From Glaciozyma antarctica PI12 (taxonomy: Eukaryota > Basidiomycota > Microbotryomycetes > Kriegeriales > Camptobasidiaceae): a stretch of 64,000 nt of DNA. Under the pieces are notes generated by a model. The model was not told where the DNA came from and made no database searches. It saw nothing but the letters and a program-made list of their open reading frames with translations. Location: the NCBI GenBank assembly GCA_002917775.1, contig KZ627155.1, positions 837,846 through 901,845 on the forward strand. The letters run 5' to 3'. The position numbers were made by a program, and so were the translations under genes. Below are positions 14,220 through 25,288 of the stretch, one piece after another; the stretch's first letter is position 1, and every line of letters starts with the position of its first letter.

Positions 14220-14500
14220 GGAGGAGCGAGCGGGCGGGAACGAGGATGGGGCAGGTGGAGCGAGGCTTCTGTGGATTAGGCTGTATTGTAGCTCTGCACT
14301 GTTGAACTTGGTACTCGTACGTGTCAGCGTTATCTGCACTTTCGTCGTCGCCTGCTTCCTCGCAAGGAGAGGAAGCTTTGCATTCCTCCCTCGCTGAACA
14401 GGTTCTCCACTCTCGCTCCTCGTGGCTCTTCTCTCGATCCTTAATTTGCGAGAGCGTACGTGGGCTCACGCAGGAGCAAAATAATATTGTGATAACCTCG

Positions 14501-17500
14501 CTACCACCCCACCGCCAACTGCTCCAGCAGCGCATTCGCCGCCATCGAGCTCGCCGCCCCGACCGCCTCAGTCGCATCCGCACTAGCTCCCACCGCACTC
14601 CAATCCACCGTCGCTCCCAAGAAGGCGAAATCCGGCGGACTCGGTCCCGTCCCGCCTGTCCAGAAATCGAATGCGGAGGATTCGTTCGGAAGACCGAGGC
14701 CGAGGTCGGTGTAGAATTGGAGAGGGAGTTGATCTTGCTCGAGAGGGAAGTAGGGAGTTGGTGCGGCTTGTTGGGGAGGGTTGTTGCCGAAGTTTGGAGC
14801 GGGGTCGGGGTGAGCGAGGTTGTTGGTCGAGGCGGTGTTGGGCCCCTTGATGTCGAGCTCGCGGGCGAGGCGTTTGAGAACCTGATAGTGAGCAGCGTTA
14901 GCGGCGAGAGCTGGAAGCGTGGGAAGAGCGCACCTGTGCGAAGGATTCGACGGGTTCTCCCTGAGACTGGGTCCCGACAAGCGTCCGCGCTGCACGAGCA
15001 ACGCGCCGCTTCTCCTCCGCCAAAAAAAGGCCACTGGTACAGCGCGTTAGCTGCGAGGCTGCGACGTCCAGAGACGTAGCGAACGAACCTCAGGATCCTG
15101 CTTCCGGTCTCGACGACCGCTCGCAGAGCCGGGGAAGCGATATCTCCACTTCTTGCAAAGATAGTGAAAGCCATGACGAGCTGCGATATTCGTCAGCTCA
15201 GCTATCAGCATCCAAAGTGCGCCAACGTACGGTTTCTCTGCGGGCTCAAACGTCAGCACGGGAAACGAAGCGAGGAGTCGCACACACCTTTTCGTCTCAA
15301 TCTCAGCCTCCGGCAGGTCCGAGTCGATAGCACTGGGGAGCGCAGTTAGAGGCATTCGCCGCCACTTCGACGAAAGGAGCCTTACTGGAAAAGGTCCGCA
15401 AAGAGGACCAGGGTCGCGCCCAGCGCGTGGTTGTAAATAAAGTAGACGTCGCTGGTGATTTCTACGACGAAAACGCGTCAGAAAGAGCGTAGTCGGGTCC
15501 AGAAAGCACCTACCGAGAACCTTGATGTGCTAGCACGCCAAAAAGTCAGCCAGTTCGTCGGCAAGAGCCGGATGGAATCCACGCACAGAGGTGATGACGA
15601 TCTTCGCTGAGCGAACGCACTGCTCGGTCGAGTAGCAGAACTTGGAGTCCGAATTGTATCCTCGAGTCATGAACGGTCGATGCAGGCGAAGAATCTAGTC
15701 GAAAAGCATGTCAGCAACGCCTTCTCGCAGAGACGACGAACACGCACCCGACTGTGAATCGCCTCCTGGCATACATTTCGTCTCCACCGCTGCTGAGGCG
15801 GTTCGATCTCTCCCTTCGGAGGTTCCTGCTTGTAGAGATCGGGAAGCTGGTCGAGCTGACACCGGTACCCGCGATCTAGCTCCAGAACGGTGCTGTAGTT
15901 GAACGTCGCTGACTCGCTAACGAGCTTGTCGAAGACGATGCGCGATCTGTGATTCATGAATTAGATCCGCACGCACTTCGGGTATTGAAAACGCACTGCT
16001 CGCCGAGAGAAAACTTGAGGAACTCGAAGGAAGCGTCGGTGAGGACCGATCTCGGAGCAGGCTTTGTTCGCCACTCGGTTGGAGACAGCTCCCAGGAGTT
16101 GAGGTTACTGAGTGGAGCAGAGTTAATCTGTGAGGGGTGAAGCATCTGCACGCGCGAAAGCGGATTAGTGACAGTCATCGCGCGAAGAAAGGCGGCGCAC
16201 ATAGGTCTTGAAGCGGTTTGTTGCGGACCTGCGAAAGCCCGGCGTCAGACTGTGTCGAACAGTTAAAGATGACACGATACGCACATCCAGTCCTGAAAAC
16301 ACACAACGCCAAAGATGCGCAGAGCACTCTCCCTCTTGACGCTGTTCTTCCCCGGCGGGAACGCAGGATCGTCGAGCGGCATCGTCTCTGGGTTGTCGCC
16401 GAGTTGGTGAAGGCCCAGGATTTGAGCAGTGCGAATCGCGGTCGAGAGCCAGATGAGGAAGCGACCCGCTTGGCCTGACGCCGAGGAGGTTTGAATCCAC
16501 TGCGATGGTGATTAGCGAAGAGCTGACTGGTCTAGAAGCGAGCCTCTCACTTGACCGTAGAGAATGATCGTTCTGCGTGGACGGGTCAGCGAGGTTCGCG
16601 CAAGAATGCTAGCGACGACAGCTTACAGGACCGTACGGATCTGAGGCTTCCCGAGATAGTCTCCCAGCTGGAGCAGGCGCTGCGAGCCAGCGTACCACAA
16701 ACTCGCGCGAGTGTCATCGCCGATATGAACACTGTTACGCATCTCCTTCGGTCGCGACTTGAGGCCGTCGAGCGAGAGAGCGAGAACCTGCGCAGAGAAA
16801 GAGGTCAGCTTTGAAGCCATCCTCGCGAGCGCAGACGAACTCACCATCGAGTACAGGGCGAGCCAGACGGGATCGACGTCGTGCTGCCGGCCAGCGAGGA
16901 CCATCTCCCAGTACTTGTCGTGCTCCGCATCAAAGCTGACTCGATGCAGGACTTGGAACAGCCAGTCGATGCTCTCAAAATACTGCGCGAACAACAACTC
17001 AGCCATCTCCCAGCGAGCGAGCGAGCGAGAGGTAACCCACCTTCGAAACGAGCAAGTACGACGTCTCCCTATCCGGCAACGCCACCAAAATTCCCTCCAT
17101 CGCGATCCTCTTCGCGAGCGGGACGTCCACCACTCTCATATCCAACCCCATCTGCACCACCCTCGTCAACCCTCCCTCCTCCCCCAACGGCGGCGCGACG
17201 ATGCACGTCCCCGCACTCGTAAGTTCCAACGAGCCGTCCATCTCGACGTTCGGACGCGAGAGGATCGTATCGAAGAACCTCGTGCTCCCATCCACAGAAA
17301 CGTTCGCCTGCGTACCCCACGCTACCGCTTCGAGCCCAACGGCCGCTGCTTCCGTATCCGAGTCGTGTGTCCCTTCGTCCTGCGCTTCGGGGGCTTCGGA
17401 GCTTGGATGATGAGGACGACGGAGGGAGGCGATTGAGTCGACTTCGAGGGGACCTGGAAGAGGAGCGTTGGCGCGTAGAGCTGGGGGGAGGGTCTGGAGG

Positions 17501-18027
17501 AAGTCTTCGATGAGGACTAGGCGGGTTGCGAGGCGTTTGAGGTCGGTTAGGAGGGCGAAAGGTTGTCTGTGTGCGGAGGTTAGCAGCGATGGGGGAGGAG
17601 GAGGGAGGCGTACGGCGTTGGATCTATCTTGGCGTCTTCCCAGCTGCAGCCTTGAGGTGTCCCTCGCCTGATACAGCCAGCACAAGGAACCTTTCTATCG
17701 CACTTGATCTGGCGCATCAGCTCATCAGCACCAGCTCCCCACTGAAGCCAAAGCACGCACCTTCCGCCTCTTGCACTCCCCACAACTGAGCGCCTGGCGA
17801 TTCCTCTTCTTCCTCCCCTCTTCCTCCGACTCGTCCTCCTCCCTCGCACGCACTTCCTTCCCCCCAGCGGCGGCGGCGGCGGGAGAAGGGTGGGACGCGC
17901 TCCCGCCGGTGGAAGAAGGTTGAGAATGGTTGGCTTGTGGAGGGGCGGAGTGGTGCCCTAGGCTGGCGAGAGGGTGCGTGTAGGGAGCAGAGTAGGGCTG
18001 GGAGGAGGGACCAGGTCCGTAGGACAT
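14501..18027 (-). CDS. Zn2Cys6 transcription factor 1 with fungal-specific TF domain
   Basis: Nuclear DNA-binding regulator of the Gal4-like binuclear zinc class. The N-terminus (MSYGPGPSSQPYSAPYTHPL) is Pro/Ser/Ala-rich with an acidic-basic stretch (EEDESEEEGRKKRNRQ). The zinc cluster follows, reading after splicing CGECKRRKIKCDRKVPCAGC then IRRGTPQGC. A linker has coiled-coil-like LTDLKRLATRLVLIEDFLQT. The middle homology region includes YFESIDWLFQVLHRVSFDAE, IRTAQILGLHQLGDNPETMP, FPPGKNSVKRESALRIFGVV and VLELDRGYRCQLDQLPDLYK. The C-terminus ends LLEQLAVGW. About fifteen short introns are present, one inside the zinc cluster. It is a clear paralog of the factor at 41442-44816, sharing the same motif order and C-terminal signature. 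Target genes are unknown. Confidence 0.93.
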
Positions 18028-18197
18028 CGCGTGGTGAGATGGAGGAGGAGAAGAGGTGTCGGCACGGGCGGCAGACTCGTTGCGACTGCGCCCTCTGTCC
18101 GTCCCTCGTTCGTTCTCGAAGCCTTTGTTGAGGAAAGGGTTGGAGCTTGAATTATGTCTATCTACAGCGTCTATCGAGGACGTTCTATTTTACTCGT

Positions 18198-19568
18198 CTA
18201 CTTGAGGAGCGCCCCAATCGTGGTCGTCCCCTCGACAACTCCCTCCACCGCGTCCTTGACCTGGAGGAACTGCTCGAAAGCGACAAAAGGAATGGCTTCG
18301 CGCAAGCAGTGCGTTGAGAGGTGGTTGGCGTGGCTGGTGGAGAATCGGTGTTAGCGAGGAAACGGGTGAGGAGATGAGAGGGAACGCACTTCGGGATGAC
18401 CTTGACGAAGAGGAGATCGGCGGCGCGGGCTGCAGGGAGATAGATTAGCGGGAGAGCATGAGATCAGTACGAAGAAGAACGCGTACCAGCACTGAGATCG
18501 GAGACTGCGAGTGAGATCGAGGTCAGCTCCCTGCGAGACGCACGGAAGAACGCAATCTAGGAACGCACCTCCATCACCGCAGAAAAAGAGGGTAGGCTTG
18601 TGTGCCAGATTCCTGTAAGGCGAGGTGCTCTTCGACTTGTCGTGTCCAAAGCCACTGCACGTCCCCCAAAGTCAGCTAGCCGGTCTTGCTTCGCACCGCG
18701 AACGCAACTCACCTCTCGGGGTGGCGGAACTTGATCGTCCAGCGACCGTTTTCGAGGTACTCGACCTCGTTGGCAATGATATCGATTTCGCTGGCGGCCT
18801 CGACGCCGACGAGGTTCTCCATGATCGCACGGATGATGGGGACCATTCCTGAGGAGACGATCACGACAGGGATCTTGTTGGCCTTGCACCAGGTGTAAAA
18901 AGTTTTAGAATCCCGTGTCGAGAGTGATGGCTAAGGCGTCGAGGAGTGAGTAGGTGGGGCGAGGGAGAGTGAGAGGAGACGCACTCTTCCTGAGGAACTC
19001 GCGCGTCTCATCGAATGAATGTCCGTTCGCCGAGATGCTGTCAATCATCGTCTTGAATCCATCACTGCGTCCTCCGTTCGCATCAGCTCCCACTCTTCCC
19101 TCCCTCCCCTTGTGCTCGCAACGCACCGGAAAGTGGTGACCCCATTGAGGATCTCCAAATTAAGCGCCTGCCGCCTCTCGGGTCCGAATCCAAGCTGCAG
19201 CCACCAGAGATTAGCTTCTTTCCTCGTCGGTGTGCCCAAGCACACGTACGATATCCGTAGCGGTATCGTTCGAGTCGGCTCTGCACGTGAAGCGACTTGA
19301 GTAAGCGCGTCTCTTCTAACGAAGATGGGAGCGGCCTCACGTCGTGATCGTTCCGTCAAAGTCGGAGAAAACAATGTAGGGGACCTCGGCGTGGCGGAGA
19401 GACACTGGGGAAGGAGCGATGGTCAGCTCCTGGTGCGGATTCGAGTCGAGATGCGGAGGTCAAAGGAGGACGGCTAGCGGGCCGTGGAGAGTACGACGAG
19501 GAGCGGGTTGGCTGAGCCGCCTGGCCTCCTGCTGTACCTCGTTCGCCTGGTGAGCTCTCAAACTCACT
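18198..19568 (-). CDS. PYP1: HAD-superfamily polyol phosphatase, Pyp1/YNL010W type
   Basis: Haloacid dehalogenase-fold phosphatase whose closest match from memory is yeast YNL010W (Pyp1), described as a sugar-alcohol phosphatase. HAD motif I is FSDFDGTITT. Cap-region segments include FGPERRQALNLEILNGVTTF and FKTMIDSISANGHSFDETRE. Motif II is in PVVIVSSGMVPIIRAIMENL, followed by IDIIANEVEYLENGRWTIKF, the Lys motif SGFGHDKSKS, and motif III in LFFCGDGVSDLSAARAADLL. The C-terminus ends EGTTTIGALLK. The core from MSLRHAEVPYIVF onward is firm. No ATG lies in the exon carrying motif I. The simplest model splices an upstream A at 19568 to TG at 19404-19403, creating AAAATGTCT across a 163-nt intron. 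The 5' end is therefore tentative. Confidence 0.85.
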
Positions 19569-19590
19569 TTTACGAGGTGGAGAGCGGGAA

Positions 19591-19620
19591 TCAAGATGAA
19601 AACTGGCCCAGCTCCGTCAT
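19591..19620 (-). promoter_or_regulatory. Short upstream ORF in the PYP1-like leader
   Basis: A nine-residue frame, MTELGQFSS followed by TGA, lies about 22 nt upstream of the proposed split start codon of the phosphatase gene. If transcription starts above it, it could reduce translation of the main frame. This rests only on position and has not been compared with relatives. Confidence 0.25.
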
Positions 19621-19831
19621 AGGGACTGAGCTGCTACTTCCGACGAGTTACTACTTTTCCTGCTCCCCTTTCCCCTTTGAAAGGAAAGGGCGACTCTTCC
19701 TCCCCTCGCGACCGGCTGCCAACGCCCTCAACGCCAAGCTCACTCCACCAAGCCCGGCCACCGACCCAAACACCTCCCACAGCGACAACCTCACTTCTCC
19801 AGGCCTACGGGCAACCTCTCCGACCCGCGAC

Positions 19832-21793
19832 ATGGCGTCCAACTCTGCCGCCATCGCAGCCGGCCTCGAGACAGCTCGTACGCTCGTTCAGCGCGTTAGC
19901 AGGGCGTTCTACGACGCAAGGCAGTGCATCGTCTTGGATCAGCTCATTCGCAAGGAGGCGTGAGTGTCCTTCCATCTTCTGGCAGGCGACTCCCTTTGTT
20001 GGAGGTGGAGACGGTGGCGCCGTGCAAGCTGAGGCTGTGGGGAGTGGAGGAGTAGGGAGGACAAACGAGTGCTGTGGAGCAGGTGGTGGGAACTGGGACA
20101 TCGGACGGAGCGCTGAAGCACAATCCCTTCCCCTCCTCCCTCCCCTGTCCTTTTCCCATTCTCCTCCTCGTTGCTGGCCGCGTTTAGGATGAGAGACGAG
20201 GAGCTCGCTGGACGCGTTGGAATGCCCACTCGCGACCTCGCCAAGATCGCGCAAAGGCTCATCGAGGACCAGATCATCTCGCAGTGAGTCCCTCGCGCGC
20301 TCTCTGTTCGCGCGGTGGCGGGAGCTGATGAGGAGCAGGCATCGGCGGCAGGAGATCAAGGAGGGTGCACCGAAGGCGCATCAGCGGGCTTATTACTATA
20401 TGGATTACTCGCACGCGACGGACGTGATCAAGTGGCGCATGTTCAAGATCCAGGAGATTGTCGACGTCAAGCTTCGCAACGTTCGTCCTTTCTCGTCGAG
20501 CCCACTTCGCAAGCTGACCACTGGGAACCACAGGAACTTGACTCGCAAGGCTACGTCTGCCCGCAGTGCCGCAAGTCCTTTACTCCGCTCGACGCCGCGC
20601 AGATCCTGGATCCCTACCGAGGCTGCTTCGTCTGCGACGTCTGCGATACGGAGCTTATCAACAACGAGAACGAGTGAGAAGGAGCAAGGGAGCAAGGACC
20701 GGATGCAGCGGCTCGTCGAGCAGACGCGCGTGATCCGCGACTTGCTCAAGAAGATGGACGATGTGGTGCTGCCGAGGTTCGTGATTTTCCTGCATTGGAA
20801 GGGGAGAGGCGCTGACGAGGAGCGCAGATTCGACGTCATGAAGTGGCTAGACTTGAATGGACCTGCGGGAGGGACGGCCGTGGCGGAGGGACCGACGGCA
20901 GGACCCAGCGGTGCCGTGCGGATTGAGCTGGCAGGCGACGACGACGAGGCGATCATGAAGGCGAAGCGAGAAGCCGACGCTATCGAAAAGCGGTACGTAC
21001 CCTCCTCCCTCCCTCGCAGCTATCACTCACGCATCCTCCACAGCGCTGCGAACCAGCTGCCATCCTGGATCGCTCAATCGACCGTCTCAGGCGAAGCCAG
21101 CACAGCCCATCTCGAAGCGCAGCCCACCGTCCCCTCCACCTCCTCAACAGCCGACGTCAAACCCTCCCTCTCCCTCCCCGCCAGCGAAACCGCCAGCACG
21201 GAAGTAGATCTAGACGCCTACTACGCCTCGCTCGCTTCCGCCCCGCTCTCCCCTTCGCGCGTCGCTCTCCCGCCCTCTCGAGCCGAATCTCCCCTCTTCT
21301 CTCCCCTCTTTACGCCGAGCGCGGTGAAGGAGGAAGAAAGCGAGGACGAGTTTGATGAGATTGGGGTGGCGGTGCGAGAGGAGTTTGAGAAGGTGTCGAC
21401 GAGTGGGAAGAGGAGTCGAGATGAGGTGGATTCGGGGTGGGAGGAAGGGGCGAAGGAGTGGGAGGGAGTGGGGAAGAAGGCGCGTGTCGAGGAGGTGGAG
21501 AGGGAGCCTGAGGAGGACGAGGACGACTTTGATGAGTTTGACGAAGTGGAAGGAGAGGGGGATCCGAACCCGCTTATTGCGGTGGGGGACAAGATGGTGC
21601 CGTTCAACGACGTGGGAGAGGAGTTACAAGCGGCGATGGTGCGTTCTTTTCTCTCTCGAAAGCGGGAGAACGGAGCTGATGCGGTTCGTACAGACGCCCG
21701 ATGAGTACACCGTAGGTCGCTACGTTCCTCTCCCTCGGGCAACGACTAACGCTCTCGCAGGCGTACTGGGACGTCTGGCAGAGGCTGAACTGA
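19832..21793 (+). CDS. TFA1: Transcription initiation factor TFIIE, large (alpha) subunit
   Basis: General RNA polymerase II factor that recruits and regulates TFIIH at the preinitiation complex. The N-terminal winged helix reads ARTLVQRVSRAFYDARQCIV, LDQLIRKEA, then after an intron MRDEELAGRVGMPTRDLAKI and QRLIEDQIIS. YYYMDYSHATDVIKWRMFKI follows, and then the C4 zinc ribbon with CPQCRKSFTPLDA and GCFVCDVCDTEL. DRMQRLVEQTRVIRDLLKKM comes next, then a long acidic C-terminal tail (EEDEDDFDEFDEVEGEGDPN) and short last exons TPDEYT and AYWDVWQRLN. The coding frame changes by one base at about 20672-20677 between the ribbon and DRMQRL. No intron fits there, so a consensus error is likely. The start follows CCCGCGAC and gives the expected family N-terminus. 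Confidence 0.94.
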
Positions 21794-22300
21794 GCGCATC
21801 GCGAAAGAGCCAGAGAGAGAGCGGGGGTCGACTTGGTCTTCCGCTCCCGTTGGTGCTCGGTTTTGAGGGCTCTGTATTTCCTACCGCAACGATACCTCCC
21901 TTCCATACTTCCTACATTTGCATGTGCCTCTCTGGAATGATATTGAATACAAAGACTCGGTCGTCGAGGGAGCGGTGCGACGAGGAGGATCCCTTCGACC
22001 GGGTTCAAGGACCTCTTGCGGCGCGCGGGTTCATGCTCGAGAGGTACGCTGCTTCTCGAGGGTGGGAATGTACTGATGTGGGCTGCAGGGTCGAGAGAGT
22101 GGGGAACCTGCCGAGGGCACGTACGTGCCTCGATCGCCTCGACGGGGGGGTACAGGCGAACTTCGCAATGCTGGAATCGACACCAGCGACAATTTCGGTC
22201 TTTAATAACCCCATCATTCGCACCATGATGTAGCTGGCATAAGCATGGAATTGACAAGTAAAACAAAGTAGTAGGAGAGTGTAAAACGACGTGGGGGTTG
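21794..22300. other. Convergent 3' flanks of TFA1 and CDH1
   Basis: Two genes end tail to tail across about 500 bases. The sequence is less GC-rich than the coding parts and has AT-rich patches near 21940-21955 and 22190-22290 suited to 3' end formation on each strand. Open frames crossing it lack family motifs. Confidence 0.45.
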
Positions 22301-24533
22301 CTAGCGAATCTGTGCGAAGGGGTTGAGAGCTGAAATGTTGGTCTTCTTGGCCGTCTTAGACTGAGGAAAGGCGTTCCAGAATCGGAGCGTCTCGTCGCCT
22401 GCGCCGCTGACCTGGGAGAGGGAGGGAGAGGGTCAGTGGTGCTTGAGGAGCAGTGTGCGAAGGATCTAACGATGGTTTGACCCTGTGTGAGGAAGACTAG
22501 TTAGCGACGGCGAGGAAGTAGGAGAGAGAGAGAACGTACGTCGGGAGACATGGCGAGGTAGAGGACGCGGTAGGTGTGGCCGGTGAGAGTTGCGACTTGC
22601 TGCATCGAGGGGTACTTCCAGATGCAGACTGGAGACGACGAGGTCGTCGATCAGCTGCCACCCTCCAACGATGAGAAGCAAGTAGGGAGACGCACCTTGA
22701 TTCTGAGCCTGTCCCGCCGAGAAGCCATGCGTCGAGACGAGCTCGTTCGAGTTCTTCGACCACATGAGGTTGCAGACCTGCCCGTTCTCATCAGCTCCCC
22801 TCCCCTCGAAGCACGCAGCTGAGCGACTCACCTGACTCCCCGTATCGATCTCACTCAACAGGGTCCCCGTCAACGTGTTCCAGAACCGAATCTTCATATC
22901 GGCCGTCCCTCCGCCACTCGAGAGGATCCCATGCTGATGCGGGTTCCAGCTGATCGCCTTGACCGCCGCGACGTGCTCCGTAAACCTGTACAGCGGCGTA
23001 TCGTTCATCTTGTCCCACACGAACAGCTTGTTGTCGTTCCCGCCGCTCGCAAGCTGGTTCTCCGCCACGTTCCACTTGAGGCCGCAGACTTCTTGACGAT
23101 GCCCCGTGAGCTTGGCGACGTAGTGTGCTGGGACTCGGACGTCGCGGTGGTAGATGAGTCGGTCGTGAGAGCCTGGTAGTTAGAGGAGAGTGGTTGTTCC
23201 AGGCGAGTGCGCCGACGCGTGCGGAGTGGCCGGTCATCGTTCGGATTAGACGGCACTTCTCGGCGCTACGAGGGGCATTAGTGGGGTGTAAAGCGCGGAG
23301 AGGGAAAGGACGCACTCCCAGATCTGCACGCTGCCCGCCTTGGTCCCAATCGCGAGTTGTGATCCCTGCACGCGGGAACAACGTCAATTCAATCGTCGAG
23401 GGCTTCACAAGGAAGCAGAACACACCTTCTCAACCCAGTTGATACTCGTGATCGAGTCGGTCCCGTTGTTCTCGCCTAGGTCGCAGAGCTTCGTCACTGC
23501 GCTCGTGTGCGCGCTCCAGAGATAGACGCAAGCTCCCAGTCCAACGCCAAGGACGTTCGTTGAAGACCAATCGACGAGGTTGAGGTAGTAGTCGTCCTAA
23601 AAGCGCAGCAAAGAGACATCAGCACCGTCGCAGGAGGAGAGCGAAAAGGACGCACGGCCAACTCGGGTGCATCGAGGACTTTGAACGGGACCTTGCTCAG
23701 TAGTCGCGTCGCCTTCCTCGGACTGAGCAGCAGCTTCTGACTCTCGTACCGCACCGGACTAACGCTGTACCGCTCATGAGTCGGGCTATCCAGCCCCTTC
23801 GCTCCTCCGACGACTCGTTCCCGCTCGCCCATCATGTGTCGCTTCCGCGAAGGCGAGGAGAAGGAGAAAAGCGGCTTCGAGGCGGGGGAAGAGGGGGAGG
23901 AGTGAACGGCTTTGGCGGAGTTGGCGGCGTAGGTCGTCGTGCCTTGTCCTCGAGTGGGAGATTGGTGGAGAGCAGCGATGTCGAGAGAGTCGGGACCGAA
24001 GAGCTCCGTCTTGAGCAGGGCGTTGAACGTCTTGTTCGCTTCCTCTGTGTTGGGGAGACGTCAGCTCGGAGGAAGGGCAGGGAGGGAGGGACGCACCCTT
24101 CTGAGCGTCGGTCTCGGTAGACGCCACCTTCCGCTTCCCCTTCGTCGGCGTCGAAGGACCTCCAGGCAGCAGCTTGTAGCTCGTATGCAGATCCATGCCC
24201 TCCCTATTCGGAATGAACCTGCGTCCCAAGGAACCCGTCAGCTCTCAATTGCGCCTGAGTCCTCCCAGAGCACTAGCAGACTCACCGATCCCCATAAGCC
24301 CTCTTCTTCGTCGGACTCGCCGGAACACTCAACTCACTCATTCCCGACAACGAAGTGTTGCTCCCGAAAGGATCCCCGTCGCCCATCAGGGTCCCGCGCA
24401 TGGAGAGGCGGGAGCTCGAGGAGTTCGAGCCGAGAGAGGGGCGTTGGGGTGAGGAGGGGGCGGGCGAGTTGGAGGACGATGCGACGGGTTGGGAAGCGGT
24501 GCGGACGCGGCGAGAGAACTCGCTGTTGAGCAT
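22301..24533 (-). CDS. CDH1: APC/C activator Cdh1 (Fizzy-related WD40 protein)
   Basis: Substrate receptor that activates the anaphase-promoting complex in late mitosis and G1. The N-terminus is Ser-rich. The C-box is split by an intron (GDR then [18 protein letters not shown]). [34 protein letters not shown] and [14 protein letters not shown] follow, which are diagnostic of Cdh1 rather than Cdc20. The WD40 propeller runs [93 protein letters not shown] and [20 protein letters not shown], and ends ALNPFAQIR with the IR tail that docks on Cdc27/APC3. At about 23174 the frame changes by one base between HSPLTT and [23 protein letters not shown] there resembles an acceptor, but no donor gives the right protein. 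The start ATG lies at 24531-24533. Confidence 0.95.
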
Positions 24534-25288
24534 GATTGCGAGACGGAAGGGAGGGATGGGAGGAAGGGCGGAGAGGGAGGGGGTGCTGTTAAAGTCGAGA
24601 GGACGGGAGAAAAGGGGAGGGGAGAGCGCAATGGGAAAGGTGTACTAGGGTCGGGAGTGGCGGGAGAGGGAGTCGAGTGGTGTGCAGAGGTGGAGGGAGC
24701 GTCCTTGGGTGACAGGAGCTTGCTGCTGCTGCTGGGTCGTTGTCCTCGACTTGAGTCCTCGACGCTTGGTCGACCTAGTTCACTCTACGCTCTTCTGATC
24801 CTCCGAGTTGCTCCTTGCCGTGTTGTCGACCTGCGAGTACCCGACGACCTGGAGGTGCGGGAGAGGAACGGTGGAAGGTTGGCGTGGCGAGAGGTGCTGC
24901 TGCTGGCGCTGCTGTTCGTCGACGCAAAGGAGGGAAGCGATAGATCGATAGGGATGGACAAAGACTGGTAGACTGGGGACTGGGGGGACTGGGAGACCTC
25001 GAGTAGATTGGAGGTGTTGGTTGAGGGGTGTTGGATGTTTTGTTCGTTGATACTTCGTCCTGCGAGTTGTCTTGAGAGAGGCTGGCGCTGCTGTTCCCTC
25101 TGCTGTTGCTGTCCTCTTTTGGTAAAGCTGAGGAGGGAGAGGAAGAGCAAGAGAGGCGGGAGAATCGCTGGAGGAGCGCGCCGCTGCCAGGCACAGCTGC
25201 ACAGACCCTCTCGCTACCTTCTCCCTTTCTTCTGTTCTTCTTCTTCTGGGCCAAAAGGTAGTTCGCTTGATCATTGCTGAAAAAGAGG
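24534..25288. promoter_or_regulatory. Upstream region of CDH1 and 3' flank of KEL3
   Basis: About 755 bases upstream of the CDH1 start, the second longest gene-free spacer here. It has a CTG trinucleotide run near 24719-24737 and further imperfect CTG runs near 24895-24915 and 25085-25105. Overlapping open frames on the minus strand are Ser/Thr/Gln-rich and repeat-driven, so I read them as leader or promoter. A regulated cell-cycle gene would be expected to have a larger upstream region. Confidence 0.45.

Noticed and set aside
23160-23200. An intron at CTAACTACCAG in CDH1
   Set aside because: No upstream GT donor gives a product that keeps GALAWNNH and [11 protein letters not shown], and family alignment needs only a one-base change with no residues removed.
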